Shown piece after piece: positions 5,731 to 12,390 of a stretch of 14,154 nt of DNA (the first letter of the stretch is position 1; each line of letters begins with the position of its first letter). The notes beneath the pieces are model-generated. The model did not search any database. It saw only the letters and a program-made list of their open reading frames with translations, and was not told where the DNA came from. The DNA is from a bacterium (lineage in GTDB: Bacteria > Auribacterota > UBA3054). Both the position numbers and the translations under genes were made by a program. Where the stretch lies: assembly GCA_017444325.1 (NCBI GenBank), contig JAFSWV010000171.1:1-14154 (forward strand), read 5' to 3'.

Positions 5731-6812
5731 TAAAGCTCACCCTCCAGCATGAAGTCGTCGTCAAATTTTTTGATGGTTGTCCAAACGATCTTGGGAGACT
5801 TTTTCGGCGTCTGGCAGAGTGATTGCGTTATGGGAGATCTCGTTCCGCCCAAAAGCTTGGGAGCGATGAAGACCGTGATCCTGTCCGCCAGTTTTGCTTT
5901 GAGGAAAGAGGTGAGCGTTTCGCTTCCGCCTTCCACGAGGATTCCGCTAATGCCGAGTTTGGCCAGCGCTTTCAAAAGTTCAGGGAGCGAGACTCTCTCT
6001 CCTTTCGTTTTGATGACGGTGAAGCCGCGCTCTTTCAGCTTTTTTATCCTGTCGGCCTTGGCTTTTTGGGAGACCGCGATAATTATTTTTTCGCTGGGAG
6101 TGTTTTTTGTGAGTCTTCCATTGTAACTGAGTTTCGCCTCTGAATCGAGCACGATCTTAAAGGGCTGGCGCTCCTTTTTGGAAAGGCGGATGCCAAGGGA
6201 GGGATCGTCCGCAATAACGGTCTTGGAGCCCACGAGCACGGCGTTGTATTTCGCCCTGAGTTTGTGAGCCTCATAGCGGCTTTTTTCGTTGGAGATCCAT
6301 TTCGCGTCGCCGCTTTCGGCCGCCAGTTTTCCGTCCAGGCTCATGGCCCATTTCAGATGAATGAAGGGACGGCCTTTTTCCATCCTGGCGTTGAAGACTT
6401 CGTTCAGTTCCCTGCAGTCGGCTCTGTCAGCAACTGTGACTTTGATGCCGGCGTCCGTTAGGATCTTGACAGCGCGGCCGGCGTGCTTGGGATTGGGATC
6501 GATCGTTCCTATTTTCACCGCGGCGAATTGGTTTTCGATGATGGCTTTCGTGCAGGGAGGCGTGCGGCCGTAGGTGGAGCAGGGTTCCAGCGTGACATAA
6601 ATGACGGCGCCTTTAAGGTCATGGCCTTTCTTTTTGGCGTCCTTGATGGCGCGGATCTCCGCGTGGTCGCAGCCGGCGACCTGATGGTAGCCCTCGCCTA
6701 TTATTTTGCCGCCTTTAACGATGACTGCGCCCACCATAGGGTTAGGGGCGCAGGTCAAGAGGGCTTTCCGGGCCAATTCTATCGCTCGCTGCCAAAAGGC
6801 TTCCTCAGTCAT
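5730..6812 (-). CDS. ribD: Bifunctional riboflavin biosynthesis protein RibD
   Basis: RibD deaminates 2,5-diamino-6-ribosylamino-pyrimidinone 5'-phosphate and then reduces the ribosyl group, two successive cytoplasmic steps from GTP to riboflavin. Both domains are present in 360 residues, a normal length. The N-terminal zinc deaminase has HAE (His50, Glu52) and PCSTYGRTPPC (Cys78, Cys87). The C-terminal reductase starts near residue 145 with RPFIHLKWAMSLDGKLA and includes the nucleotide-site segment GILVEGGSETL (about 285-297). The ATG at 6812 overlaps the pdxB end by 8 nt, and GAGGT is well placed upstream within pdxB. No other riboflavin gene and no FMN riboswitch is visible nearby, so ribD here is separated from a rib operon and presumably follows the promoter upstream of hisC. 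Confidence 0.96.
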   Translation of the reverse strand: MTEEAFWQRAIELARKALLTCAPNPMVGAVIVKGGKIIGEGYHQVAGCDHAEIRAIKDAKKKGHDLKGAVIYVTLEPCSTYGRTPPCTKAIIENQFAAVKIGTIDPNPKHAGRAVKILTDAGIKVTVADRADCRELNEVFNARMEKGRPFIHLKWAMSLDGKLAAESGDAKWISNEKSRYEAHKLRAKYNAVLVGSKTVIADDPSLGIRLSKKERQPFKIVLDSEAKLSYNGRLTKNTPSEKIIIAVSQKAKADRIKKLKERGFTVIKTKGERVSLPELLKALAKLGISGILVEGGSETLTSFLKAKLADRITVFIAPKLLGGTRSPITQSLCQTPKKSPKIVWTTIKKFDDDFMLEGEL

Positions 6813-7941
6813 AGGATACCTCGAAGCCCCAGGCTTTCAGAATGTTCTTTTCATTAGCGCCGGCGTTTTTGATTATCCCGTGGGAGAATTCCAAACGCTT
6901 GGGATATTTCTTCCTCAGTTCGTCGAAACGCTCGGCGCGCCTGGTGTCGCCCATGTCGAGCGTCTCGCACATGGCGGTGTCGTCCGCTTCCGGGTCGTAG
7001 AGGGCGCTCACGGCCTTGTAGAGGGCCTTTTCTCCTGTGAGGCCGCTGAGATCCACTTCGACCTTTCCGCCCTGCTCGTAGGGCGCGCGCCAGGTCTTTT
7101 CCTTGCCCAGAAAATCGCAGACGGCGGAGTAGATCATTTCCGTGCCGCGGAGCTTGCCGTCCCAGGAATAGCCCGCGATGTGAGGAGTTGCGATCTGGGC
7201 GCAGCAGAGGATGTCCTTGTCGGGACAGGGCTCGCCTTCCCACACGTCGGCGTAGAAGTCCAGGTCTCTCACTTTCATGAGCCTAACTTTCAAGGGCGCG
7301 CTGTCGATGACGGCGCCTCTTGAAGCCTGGATGAGGACTGCGCCTTCCTTAATCCGAGAGAGCTTTTCCGCGTCGATGAGATGATAAGTCTTGTGCGGAC
7401 CTTCGGTCGTAAGGTCGGTATGCAGCGTCACGATGTCGCAGCTCAGCGCTTCCTCGTAAGTTGCGCTCGTAAAGTCTTTGTCGCGCTCCGCTCTAGGCGG
7501 ATCGCAAAGCACGGGCTTCAGGCCGAGCGCTTCGGAATACTTCGCGACTCTTGACCCAACTTCGCCGACGCCGATGATGCCGATGGATTTCCCCGCCAAT
7601 GTTTGCTTGTTGCGGCAGGCGTGCAGAAGCAAAACCGCCATCACCCACTCCGTAACGGAAGTCGCGTTGGAGCCTCGGGCGGCGGCCCAGGGAATGTTGT
7701 GAGCTTTAAGGGCTTCCTTGTCGAGGTGCTCGCTGCCGCTGGTGGCGGTGGCGATGAACTTAACTTTCGGAGCAGCTTTCAGGAACTCCTCGTTCACTTT
7801 CGTGACCGAGCGCACGCAGATGATGTCGGCGTCCCTGATGGCGGAAAGATCGAGAGGCCTGCCCTGAAAAGTCCTGGCGACGCCAATCGTACCGAAGGAA
7901 GCTTGCACTTCCCTAATGTTCTCATCGAGCGCAATAAGCAT
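6805..7941 (-). CDS. pdxB: Erythronate-4-phosphate dehydrogenase PdxB
   Basis: PdxB oxidises 4-phosphoerythronate to 2-oxo-3-hydroxy-4-phosphobutanoate, using a nicotinamide cofactor, in the deoxyxylulose-phosphate-dependent route to pyridoxal 5'-phosphate. The 378 residues equal the E. coli length as I recall it. The N-terminus MLIALDENIREV and the segment ADIICVRSVTKVN (about 38-50) are specific to PdxB among D-2-hydroxyacid dehydrogenases. The Rossmann motif GVGEVG is at about 124-129. The catalytic triad appears as Arg208 (ASRGA), Glu237 (WEGEP) and His254 (TPHIAGYSWDGK). The C-terminal ~90 residues fit the PdxB dimerisation domain. The start lies 5 nt after the permease stop with only a weak ribosome site. 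PLP is the cofactor of HisC, the first gene of this operon. Confidence 0.93.
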   Translation of the reverse strand: MLIALDENIREVQASFGTIGVARTFQGRPLDLSAIRDADIICVRSVTKVNEEFLKAAPKVKFIATATSGSEHLDKEALKAHNIPWAAARGSNATSVTEWVMAVLLLHACRNKQTLAGKSIGIIGVGEVGSRVAKYSEALGLKPVLCDPPRAERDKDFTSATYEEALSCDIVTLHTDLTTEGPHKTYHLIDAEKLSRIKEGAVLIQASRGAVIDSAPLKVRLMKVRDLDFYADVWEGEPCPDKDILCCAQIATPHIAGYSWDGKLRGTEMIYSAVCDFLGKEKTWRAPYEQGGKVEVDLSGLTGEKALYKAVSALYDPEADDTAMCETLDMGDTRRAERFDELRKKYPKRLEFSHGIIKNAGANEKNILKAWGFEVSYD

Positions 7942-7946
7942 GATCT

Positions 7947-9473
7947 TTAAGAATACTTATGGTTGCGCCACATGAAGAAGAGACCGGCGATCACGAAGAG
8001 AATATCCGGGAACCAGATGCACAGGTAAGGATAGAGCCCGTAATTCTCCTTGAAGGTCTCCACCAGAATGATGAGAGAGTAGTGCAGCGCGATAAGCGCT
8101 AAGCAAATAAGGAAGCCGATGGTCTTTTCGCTGCGGTGCGCCCTGATGCCAAGAGGAATGCCCAGGAGCGCGAAAGCAATGGACGCGAAAGCGTAGGCCG
8201 CGCGCTTGTTGATCTCCGTCAGATAGCGGCTGCGGTAGTCCATGTTGTTGTGGAAGGACTGCAGCCAGGTCTCGTGCCATTCTTCGAAAAGCTTTGTCGT
8301 TTCGCCTTCATTGCCGTCTATTTCCTTCAAGGCCGCGATCATCTCTTCGTAGCTCTTTTCGTTAACGGCCGCGACCCAGGCGTCGTTCATTTTCTTGATG
8401 CCGACTTTGGAGAGCATCTGCTTGAAGGGCTTTTTGCCTTTCAGTCTGCCCCAAAGAGTGTTGCCTTGTCTAATGTCTTTTTTGGCCTGGGCGATGAGCG
8501 CTTCTTTCTTTTCTTTCGGCAAAGCTTTTACGTACTTGTCCTTCTCCTCGTCGGAAAGCTGCTTGAAGCCTGGCTCCCTGCGGCAGGCGTTCCTTAACAT
8601 CAAGTTCTCGCGGTCCGCAATCATCTCCTTGATGTCTTCCGTAACCAGCCCCTTGGGATCCTTCCTGATCATTTGCGCCGTCTCTTCTTTTATCTGGCGC
8701 TTCTTGGGGTCAAGGTAGAAGTGGATGATAACGCGGCCGGCCTGTGACATAAGGAAAGCGTTCGTGCGGCGCGTGTCCCTTTCCTCGGTCGTCACCTGAT
8801 TCAGTTCCAGCTGAAGCTTGGCCTGGGCGCGCTGGTAATGGAGGCGGCCTTCCTTCGCTTTGATGTTGCGGTAATGCGTGGAAAGATCCTCGATAAGCTC
8901 GATGTCTTTCAGCTCCTCATCGTGCTTCTCGCCGATCTTGATGCGATACGGTCCTATCGCTTTGAAAGTGCCCGTCTCGATCAGCGCCATCGGATCTTCG
9001 ACGTCGTAGTTGGCGACGAGCTCTCTCTGCTTTTGCTGAGCAAGCGGCAGTACGTTGTTGTGCGCATAGAAGGAAAGGATCGCGATGACGGTCGCCAGCG
9101 CGATGGTCGGGAAAGCAATGCGGAAAATGGAGACGCCCGTCGCTTTCATGGCCGTGATCTCGCCGTCCGCGGAGAAGCGGCTGTAAACAAGGAGGCTCGC
9201 GCCAGCTACCGAGAACGGCAGGGCGTAGCAAAGCACCTGGGCCATCACGATGCCGATGAATTCCAGAATAGTTAGGACGTCGAACTTCTTAAGCACAAGC
9301 TCGAAGACCTGCAGCAGACTTCCCATGACCATCATGAAGGTAAGCACGACGAGCGCCATGATGAAAGTCATCAGAACGGAATTCAGAATATAGAAATTCA
9401 GGACTCTCATGCTGAGAGTCTTGCCGAAAACAAGGCCCAGGAAGGACCACTTTTGTTGCTTTTTATCAGCCAT
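7947..9473 (-). CDS. LptF/LptG family LPS export permease with a long insert
   Basis: LptF and LptG are inner-membrane partners of the LptB ATPase that extract lipopolysaccharide and pass it to LptC/LptA. This protein has the family architecture: three N-terminal helices (about residues 25-60, 68-98, 115-140), a periplasmic middle, and three C-terminal helices (about 424-445, 450-474, 484-502). ALPFSVAGASLLVYSRFSADGE near 84-105 and WFPDILF near 487-493 are typical family segments. At 508 residues it is roughly 120-140 longer than E. coli LptF or LptG. The excess is a charged helical stretch at about 290-405 between the jellyroll and the fourth helix. I cannot decide between LptF and LptG, and no second copy is present. 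The start overlaps the hisB stop (TAATG). Confidence 0.88.
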   Translation of the reverse strand: MADKKQQKWSFLGLVFGKTLSMRVLNFYILNSVLMTFIMALVVLTFMMVMGSLLQVFELVLKKFDVLTILEFIGIVMAQVLCYALPFSVAGASLLVYSRFSADGEITAMKATGVSIFRIAFPTIALATVIAILSFYAHNNVLPLAQQKQRELVANYDVEDPMALIETGTFKAIGPYRIKIGEKHDEELKDIELIEDLSTHYRNIKAKEGRLHYQRAQAKLQLELNQVTTEERDTRRTNAFLMSQAGRVIIHFYLDPKKRQIKEETAQMIRKDPKGLVTEDIKEMIADRENLMLRNACRREPGFKQLSDEEKDKYVKALPKEKKEALIAQAKKDIRQGNTLWGRLKGKKPFKQMLSKVGIKKMNDAWVAAVNEKSYEEMIAALKEIDGNEGETTKLFEEWHETWLQSFHNNMDYRSRYLTEINKRAAYAFASIAFALLGIPLGIRAHRSEKTIGFLICLALIALHYSLIILVETFKENYGLYPYLCIWFPDILFVIAGLFFMWRNHKYS

Positions 9474-10069
9474 TAAAGAGAGCCCTTAGTGCTTGGAATG
9501 CCTTTGCTCCTGGGGTCGTACGTGAGAGCGGAGCGCATCGCCCTGGCCGTGCCTTTGAAGATCGCCTCGGAAACGTGGTGCGCGTCTTTGCCGGATCTGG
9601 CGGTTATGTGCAGATTAAGCCCCGCCTCGACGGCCACGGCGCGCCAGAACTCCTCAACGAGGGAAGTCTGGAAGGTCTTGATCGTTTCCTGCTGCCACTC
9701 TACGTTCCAGGCGAGGAAAGGACGGCCGCTGAAGTCCAGGGCCACTTCCGCCAGCGCTTCGTCCATTGGCAGAAGCATGAAACCGTAGCGGTAAATACCC
9801 GCCTTGTCGCCCACCGCTTCCTTAAGGGCTTTGACAAGGCAGATGCCGATGTCTTCCACGCTGTGGTGATCGTCCACTTTCGTGTCGCCCTTGGCTTGCA
9901 CCTTAAGGTCGAAGCAGCCGTGCTTGGCGAAAAGTTCCAGCATGTGGTCGAGGAACGGGACTCCGGTGTCAACTTCGTAGCTGCCGGTCCCGTCGATGTT
10001 GAAGCTGAGACGGATGTCAGTCTCGGCGGTTTTTCTTGCTATTTCTGAGGTGCGGGGATTTGTTTCCAT
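9473..10069 (-). CDS. hisB: Imidazoleglycerol-phosphate dehydratase HisB
   Basis: HisB removes water from imidazoleglycerol phosphate to give imidazole-acetol phosphate, which HisC then transaminates; both enzymes are in this operon. The 198 residues match the usual monofunctional form without the N-terminal phosphatase domain. The metal-binding signatures DHHSVED (67-73) and HHVSEAIFKG (164-173) are intact, as is FLDHMLELFAKHG (39-51), whose histidines also bind manganese. The start gives the expected N-terminal pattern (residues about 9-21, SEIARKTAETDIR), although no strong ribosome site precedes it. It begins one base after the stop of the unknown gene upstream, so coupling is likely. The histidinol-phosphate phosphatase function must be encoded elsewhere. 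Confidence 0.97.
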   Translation of the reverse strand: METNPRTSEIARKTAETDIRLSFNIDGTGSYEVDTGVPFLDHMLELFAKHGCFDLKVQAKGDTKVDDHHSVEDIGICLVKALKEAVGDKAGIYRYGFMLLPMDEALAEVALDFSGRPFLAWNVEWQQETIKTFQTSLVEEFWRAVAVEAGLNLHITARSGKDAHHVSEAIFKGTARAMRSALTYDPRSKGIPSTKGSL

Positions 10070-10070
10070 T

Positions 10071-11213
10071 TTATTTTATCTTGGCGGCTTCCGCCTTGAG
10101 GTCGTTGAGGAATCTGTTGTAGATGTCTTTCGCATTGGGCGTGAGTCCGGAATTGATGACTTCCGTGTCCATGTTCTTTTCGTCGAGCGTGACGGTCGTC
10201 ACTTTGTTCCAGGCGAAGGGACGCGACTTTACATCGATCGGCACCAGCCAGCGGACCGGCAGGATGTCGCCGGAAGGCGTCAGCGTGTTGTGCTCGATGT
10301 AAACGCCGAAAGTCCCTGGCTTGATGGAGGAGTTCTTGAAGCTGAAGATGCCGTTCTCGTCCGTCATGACTTTCTCGATCTGGCCCTGGACGATGAGCTC
10401 GTCCTCTTTGGCGCCGATGGTCTTAACACTTTCTTTCGCCTGCTCGCAGACTTGCGCAGCAGCCTTGGCCACCGCGTTGGTGTCGATGAAAACGCTGGCG
10501 TCGAATTCGGCCGGCTTTTTGGATTTGGGCTTCTTTGCGGTCTCGGGCGGAACTTCCAGGACGTGCATGAGCGCCAGTTCCTCAGGAGATATGCGCTGGA
10601 CTTTGCTTACGATCTGCACGGGCTCGTCGCCGATGCCGGCGTACTGCTTCTCCTCGACGCTGTAGTTGAAAGAAGCTTCGTCGAAGGCGAGGCGTCCCTT
10701 TTCCTTCAGCGTCTCGAGCTTCGCTTCCCAGAATTCCGCGCCCTTCTCATACATGGAACGGCCGGCCGGCGATTCCGCGGCGCGCTTGCGGCAGTAGAGA
10801 GCGTACTCTTTGTAGTTCTTCACGCGCTTTTCTATTTCAGCCTGCTCTTCCTCGGTCAAAGGCTTTGCGGCGTCGGATCCTTCCTTCTTTTCCTCGGTCT
10901 CGGGCTTGTTTTCCTTTTTGTATATCTCCAGGGCCTTCTGGGCTTTCTCCGCGAATTCCGACTGCAGCGTGCGGTAAGCGGCCTCGGCGTTGGCTTCCGC
11001 AAGTCCTGATTTCTCTTTCTCCAGGGCCGCCAGCTTTGTGTAAGCGTTGGAGTTTATGAGACAGACTTCCGCTCCCAGAACGGGCACGTTGTTGAAACTA
11101 GCCTGTCCCGTGACATCGTAATTCGAACGCATAAGGGGAATGCCCCCCGCAAGCAGACCGGCGCCTAAGAGAGCGCCCGCCGCGATTCCGATGGTTTTTG
11201 CTGCCAAGATCAT
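10071..11213 (-). CDS. Unrecognised membrane-anchored protein: split beta domain around a coiled coil
   Basis: I do not recognise this 380-residue protein as a named family. It opens with one hydrophobic segment (about residues 4-26, rich in Ala, Gly and Leu) that serves as a signal anchor or uncleaved signal; no lipobox cysteine is seen. Next comes VTGQASFNNVPVLGAEVCLI (about 34-53), which looks like the first strands of a carboxypeptidase-regulatory-like or transthyretin-like fold. A long charged helical region follows (about 60-270), rich in Lys, Glu and Ala, probably partly coiled coil. Then MTDENGIFSF (283-292) and KPGTFGVYIE look like the remaining strands of the same fold. It lies between hisC and hisB with 1-2 nt gaps, and GAGG sits 5 nt before its start. 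It is probably extracytoplasmic; a histidine role is unlikely. Confidence 0.75.
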   Translation of the reverse strand: MILAAKTIGIAAGALLGAGLLAGGIPLMRSNYDVTGQASFNNVPVLGAEVCLINSNAYTKLAALEKEKSGLAEANAEAAYRTLQSEFAEKAQKALEIYKKENKPETEEKKEGSDAAKPLTEEEQAEIEKRVKNYKEYALYCRKRAAESPAGRSMYEKGAEFWEAKLETLKEKGRLAFDEASFNYSVEEKQYAGIGDEPVQIVSKVQRISPEELALMHVLEVPPETAKKPKSKKPAEFDASVFIDTNAVAKAAAQVCEQAKESVKTIGAKEDELIVQGQIEKVMTDENGIFSFKNSSIKPGTFGVYIEHNTLTPSGDILPVRWLVPIDVKSRPFAWNKVTTVTLDEKNMDTEVINSGLTPNAKDIYNRFLNDLKAEAAKIK

Positions 11214-11215
11214 GT

Positions 11216-12259
11216 TTACCTCGCTGTGTATTTTTTCAGTAGTTCGAGAAGAGCTTCCATCTGTTCCTTGGTGCCGATGGAGAACCTGATTTTATCTTTT
11301 AGACGCGGCGTATCGAAGTGCCTGACCAGATAGCCGTTCTTTTCCAAATAAGCGGTTATTTCAGTTGCCTCGCCGGAAACTGGCTTCGCCAGCAGGAAGT
11401 TTCCATGGGAAGGCGTGACGTCCCAGCCGAGGGACGCAAGGCCTTTGGCGAAATCATCCCTTGTCGCGACGATTTTTTTAACGACTTCCGAAGTGTATTC
11501 GCCGTCCAGCAGAGCTTCCTTCGCCGCCGCCTGGCTGGCGGCGTTCAGGTTGTAGGAATCCTTGACCTTCATGAAGGCCTCGATTATTTCCTGAGCAGCC
11601 AAGCCGAAACCCACCCTCAGTCCGGCCAGGGAGTGCGACTTCGACATCGTCCTCGTGACGACCAGATTCGGAAAACGAGACAAAAGCTCAACTGAGCTGC
11701 TGCCCGCAAAGAGCGCGTAAGCTTCGTCTATGACGACTATCCCCTTCGCGCTTTCCACCAAACGCACTATGTCTTCCCTTGGGAAGAGCGTTCCGGTCTG
11801 GGCGTTCGGATTCGGCAGGATCTTCAGTTTCGCATCGCTTGCGAAAAAGCTCTCCGGCAAAGAATAGTCTTCTTTCAAGGAATGCTTTTCCGTCTTGGCG
11901 CCCTGGATCTCCGCCAGAGTTTCATAGAGCGTGTAAGTCGGATCGACGACGGCAAGAGTATCGCCCTCGTCCAGGATGGAGCGGATGATCATCGTGAAGA
12001 TGTCGTCGCTCCCGTTCCCCGCCACTATGCAGTCAAAGGGAACGCCGAAAACCTCCGCAGCCGTCTTTCTCAATTCCACGGCCGTAGAGGAAGGATAGAG
12101 GCGAAAACTGTCAGCGCCGACAGTCCCCATAGCCTCCAGCGCCTTCGGCGAAGGAGGATAAGGGTTCTCGTTGGCGTTCAACTTTACAAAGCTACCCTTG
12201 GGCTGTCTGCCCGGGATGTAGCCTTGCATAGCCTCAACCGTTTTTCTTATCTTGCTCAT
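11216..12259 (-). CDS. hisC: Histidinol-phosphate aminotransferase HisC
   Basis: HisC transfers an amino group from glutamate to imidazole-acetol phosphate, giving L-histidinol phosphate, with PLP as cofactor. The 347 residues are the normal length for this class II fold-type I aminotransferase. The N-terminal LNANENPYPPSP (27-38) is the HisC signature. The PLP lysine is Lys207 in TMSKSHSLAGLRVGFG. DPTYTLYE and VVIDEAYALFAG fit the substrate and cofactor region, and RFSIGTKEQM near the C-terminus carries the carboxylate-binding arginine. It is the first gene of the nine-gene cluster and lies about 20 nt downstream of the predicted transcription start, with a weak ribosome site. Aromatic or other aminotransferase activity is possible in this family, but hisB downstream supports HisC. 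Confidence 0.96.
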   Translation of the reverse strand: MSKIRKTVEAMQGYIPGRQPKGSFVKLNANENPYPPSPKALEAMGTVGADSFRLYPSSTAVELRKTAAEVFGVPFDCIVAGNGSDDIFTMIIRSILDEGDTLAVVDPTYTLYETLAEIQGAKTEKHSLKEDYSLPESFFASDAKLKILPNPNAQTGTLFPREDIVRLVESAKGIVVIDEAYALFAGSSSVELLSRFPNLVVTRTMSKSHSLAGLRVGFGLAAQEIIEAFMKVKDSYNLNAASQAAAKEALLDGEYTSEVVKKIVATRDDFAKGLASLGWDVTPSHGNFLLAKPVSGEATEITAYLEKNGYLVRHFDTPRLKDKIRFSIGTKEQMEALLELLKKYTAR

Positions 12260-12284
12260 ACGCTTAAATCTTTACTAAATATTG

Positions 12285-12293
12285 ATTATACCA
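12285..12293 (-). promoter_or_regulatory. Extended -10 promoter for the hisC operon
   Basis: The minus strand reads TGGTATAAT (12293-12285), a consensus -10 hexamer with the TGn extension that lets sigma-70-type polymerase work without a good -35. The -35 region (about 12308-12314) is poor. Transcription would start near 12278, giving a leader of about 20 nt before the hisC ATG. No T-box, histidine leader peptide or attenuator hairpin fits in so short a leader. Confidence 0.65.
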
Positions 12294-12301
12294 TAATCAT
12301 C

Positions 12302-12312
12302 CAAGATTCTTG
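12302..12312. repeat. 11-bp palindrome between the divergent promoters
   Basis: CAAGATTCTTG is a perfect 5-1-5 dyad between the two -10 boxes, touching the -35 region of the hisC promoter. It could be a regulator site, but a palindrome this short can occur by chance. Confidence 0.3.
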
Positions 12313-12336
12313 AAGGCAAGGCTCATTGACAAAATT

Positions 12337-12345
12337 TGTTATAAT
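12337..12345 (+). promoter_or_regulatory. Extended -10 promoter for the GH127 gene
   Basis: The plus strand reads TGTTATAAT, a consensus TATAAT (12340-12345) with the TGn extension. A TTGACA at 12326-12331 lies only 8 nt upstream, too close to pair as a -35. Transcription would start near 12352, leaving a leader of about 39 nt that ends in AAGGAG 3 nt before the ATG at 12391. Confidence 0.65.
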
Positions 12346-12390
12346 CGTCCCCAGAGAAGTCCTATTTGTAAATCAACCGTTAAGGAGCAT

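Noticed and set aside
5730..7941. FMN riboswitch or complete riboflavin operon around ribD
   Set aside because: ribD overlaps pdxB by 8 nt with no room for a leader RNA, and no ribB/A, ribE or ribH is present.
9996..11009. 337-residue plus-strand open frame
   Set aside because: It lies antisense to the gene at 10071-11213 and the start of hisB. The composition is an artefact of the codon pattern on the other strand, and the frame ignores the operon structure.
12326..12345. TTGACA and TATAAT read as a normal promoter pair
   Set aside because: Only 8 nt separate the two hexamers, against the usual 16-18. The TGn extension explains the -10 box without this -35.
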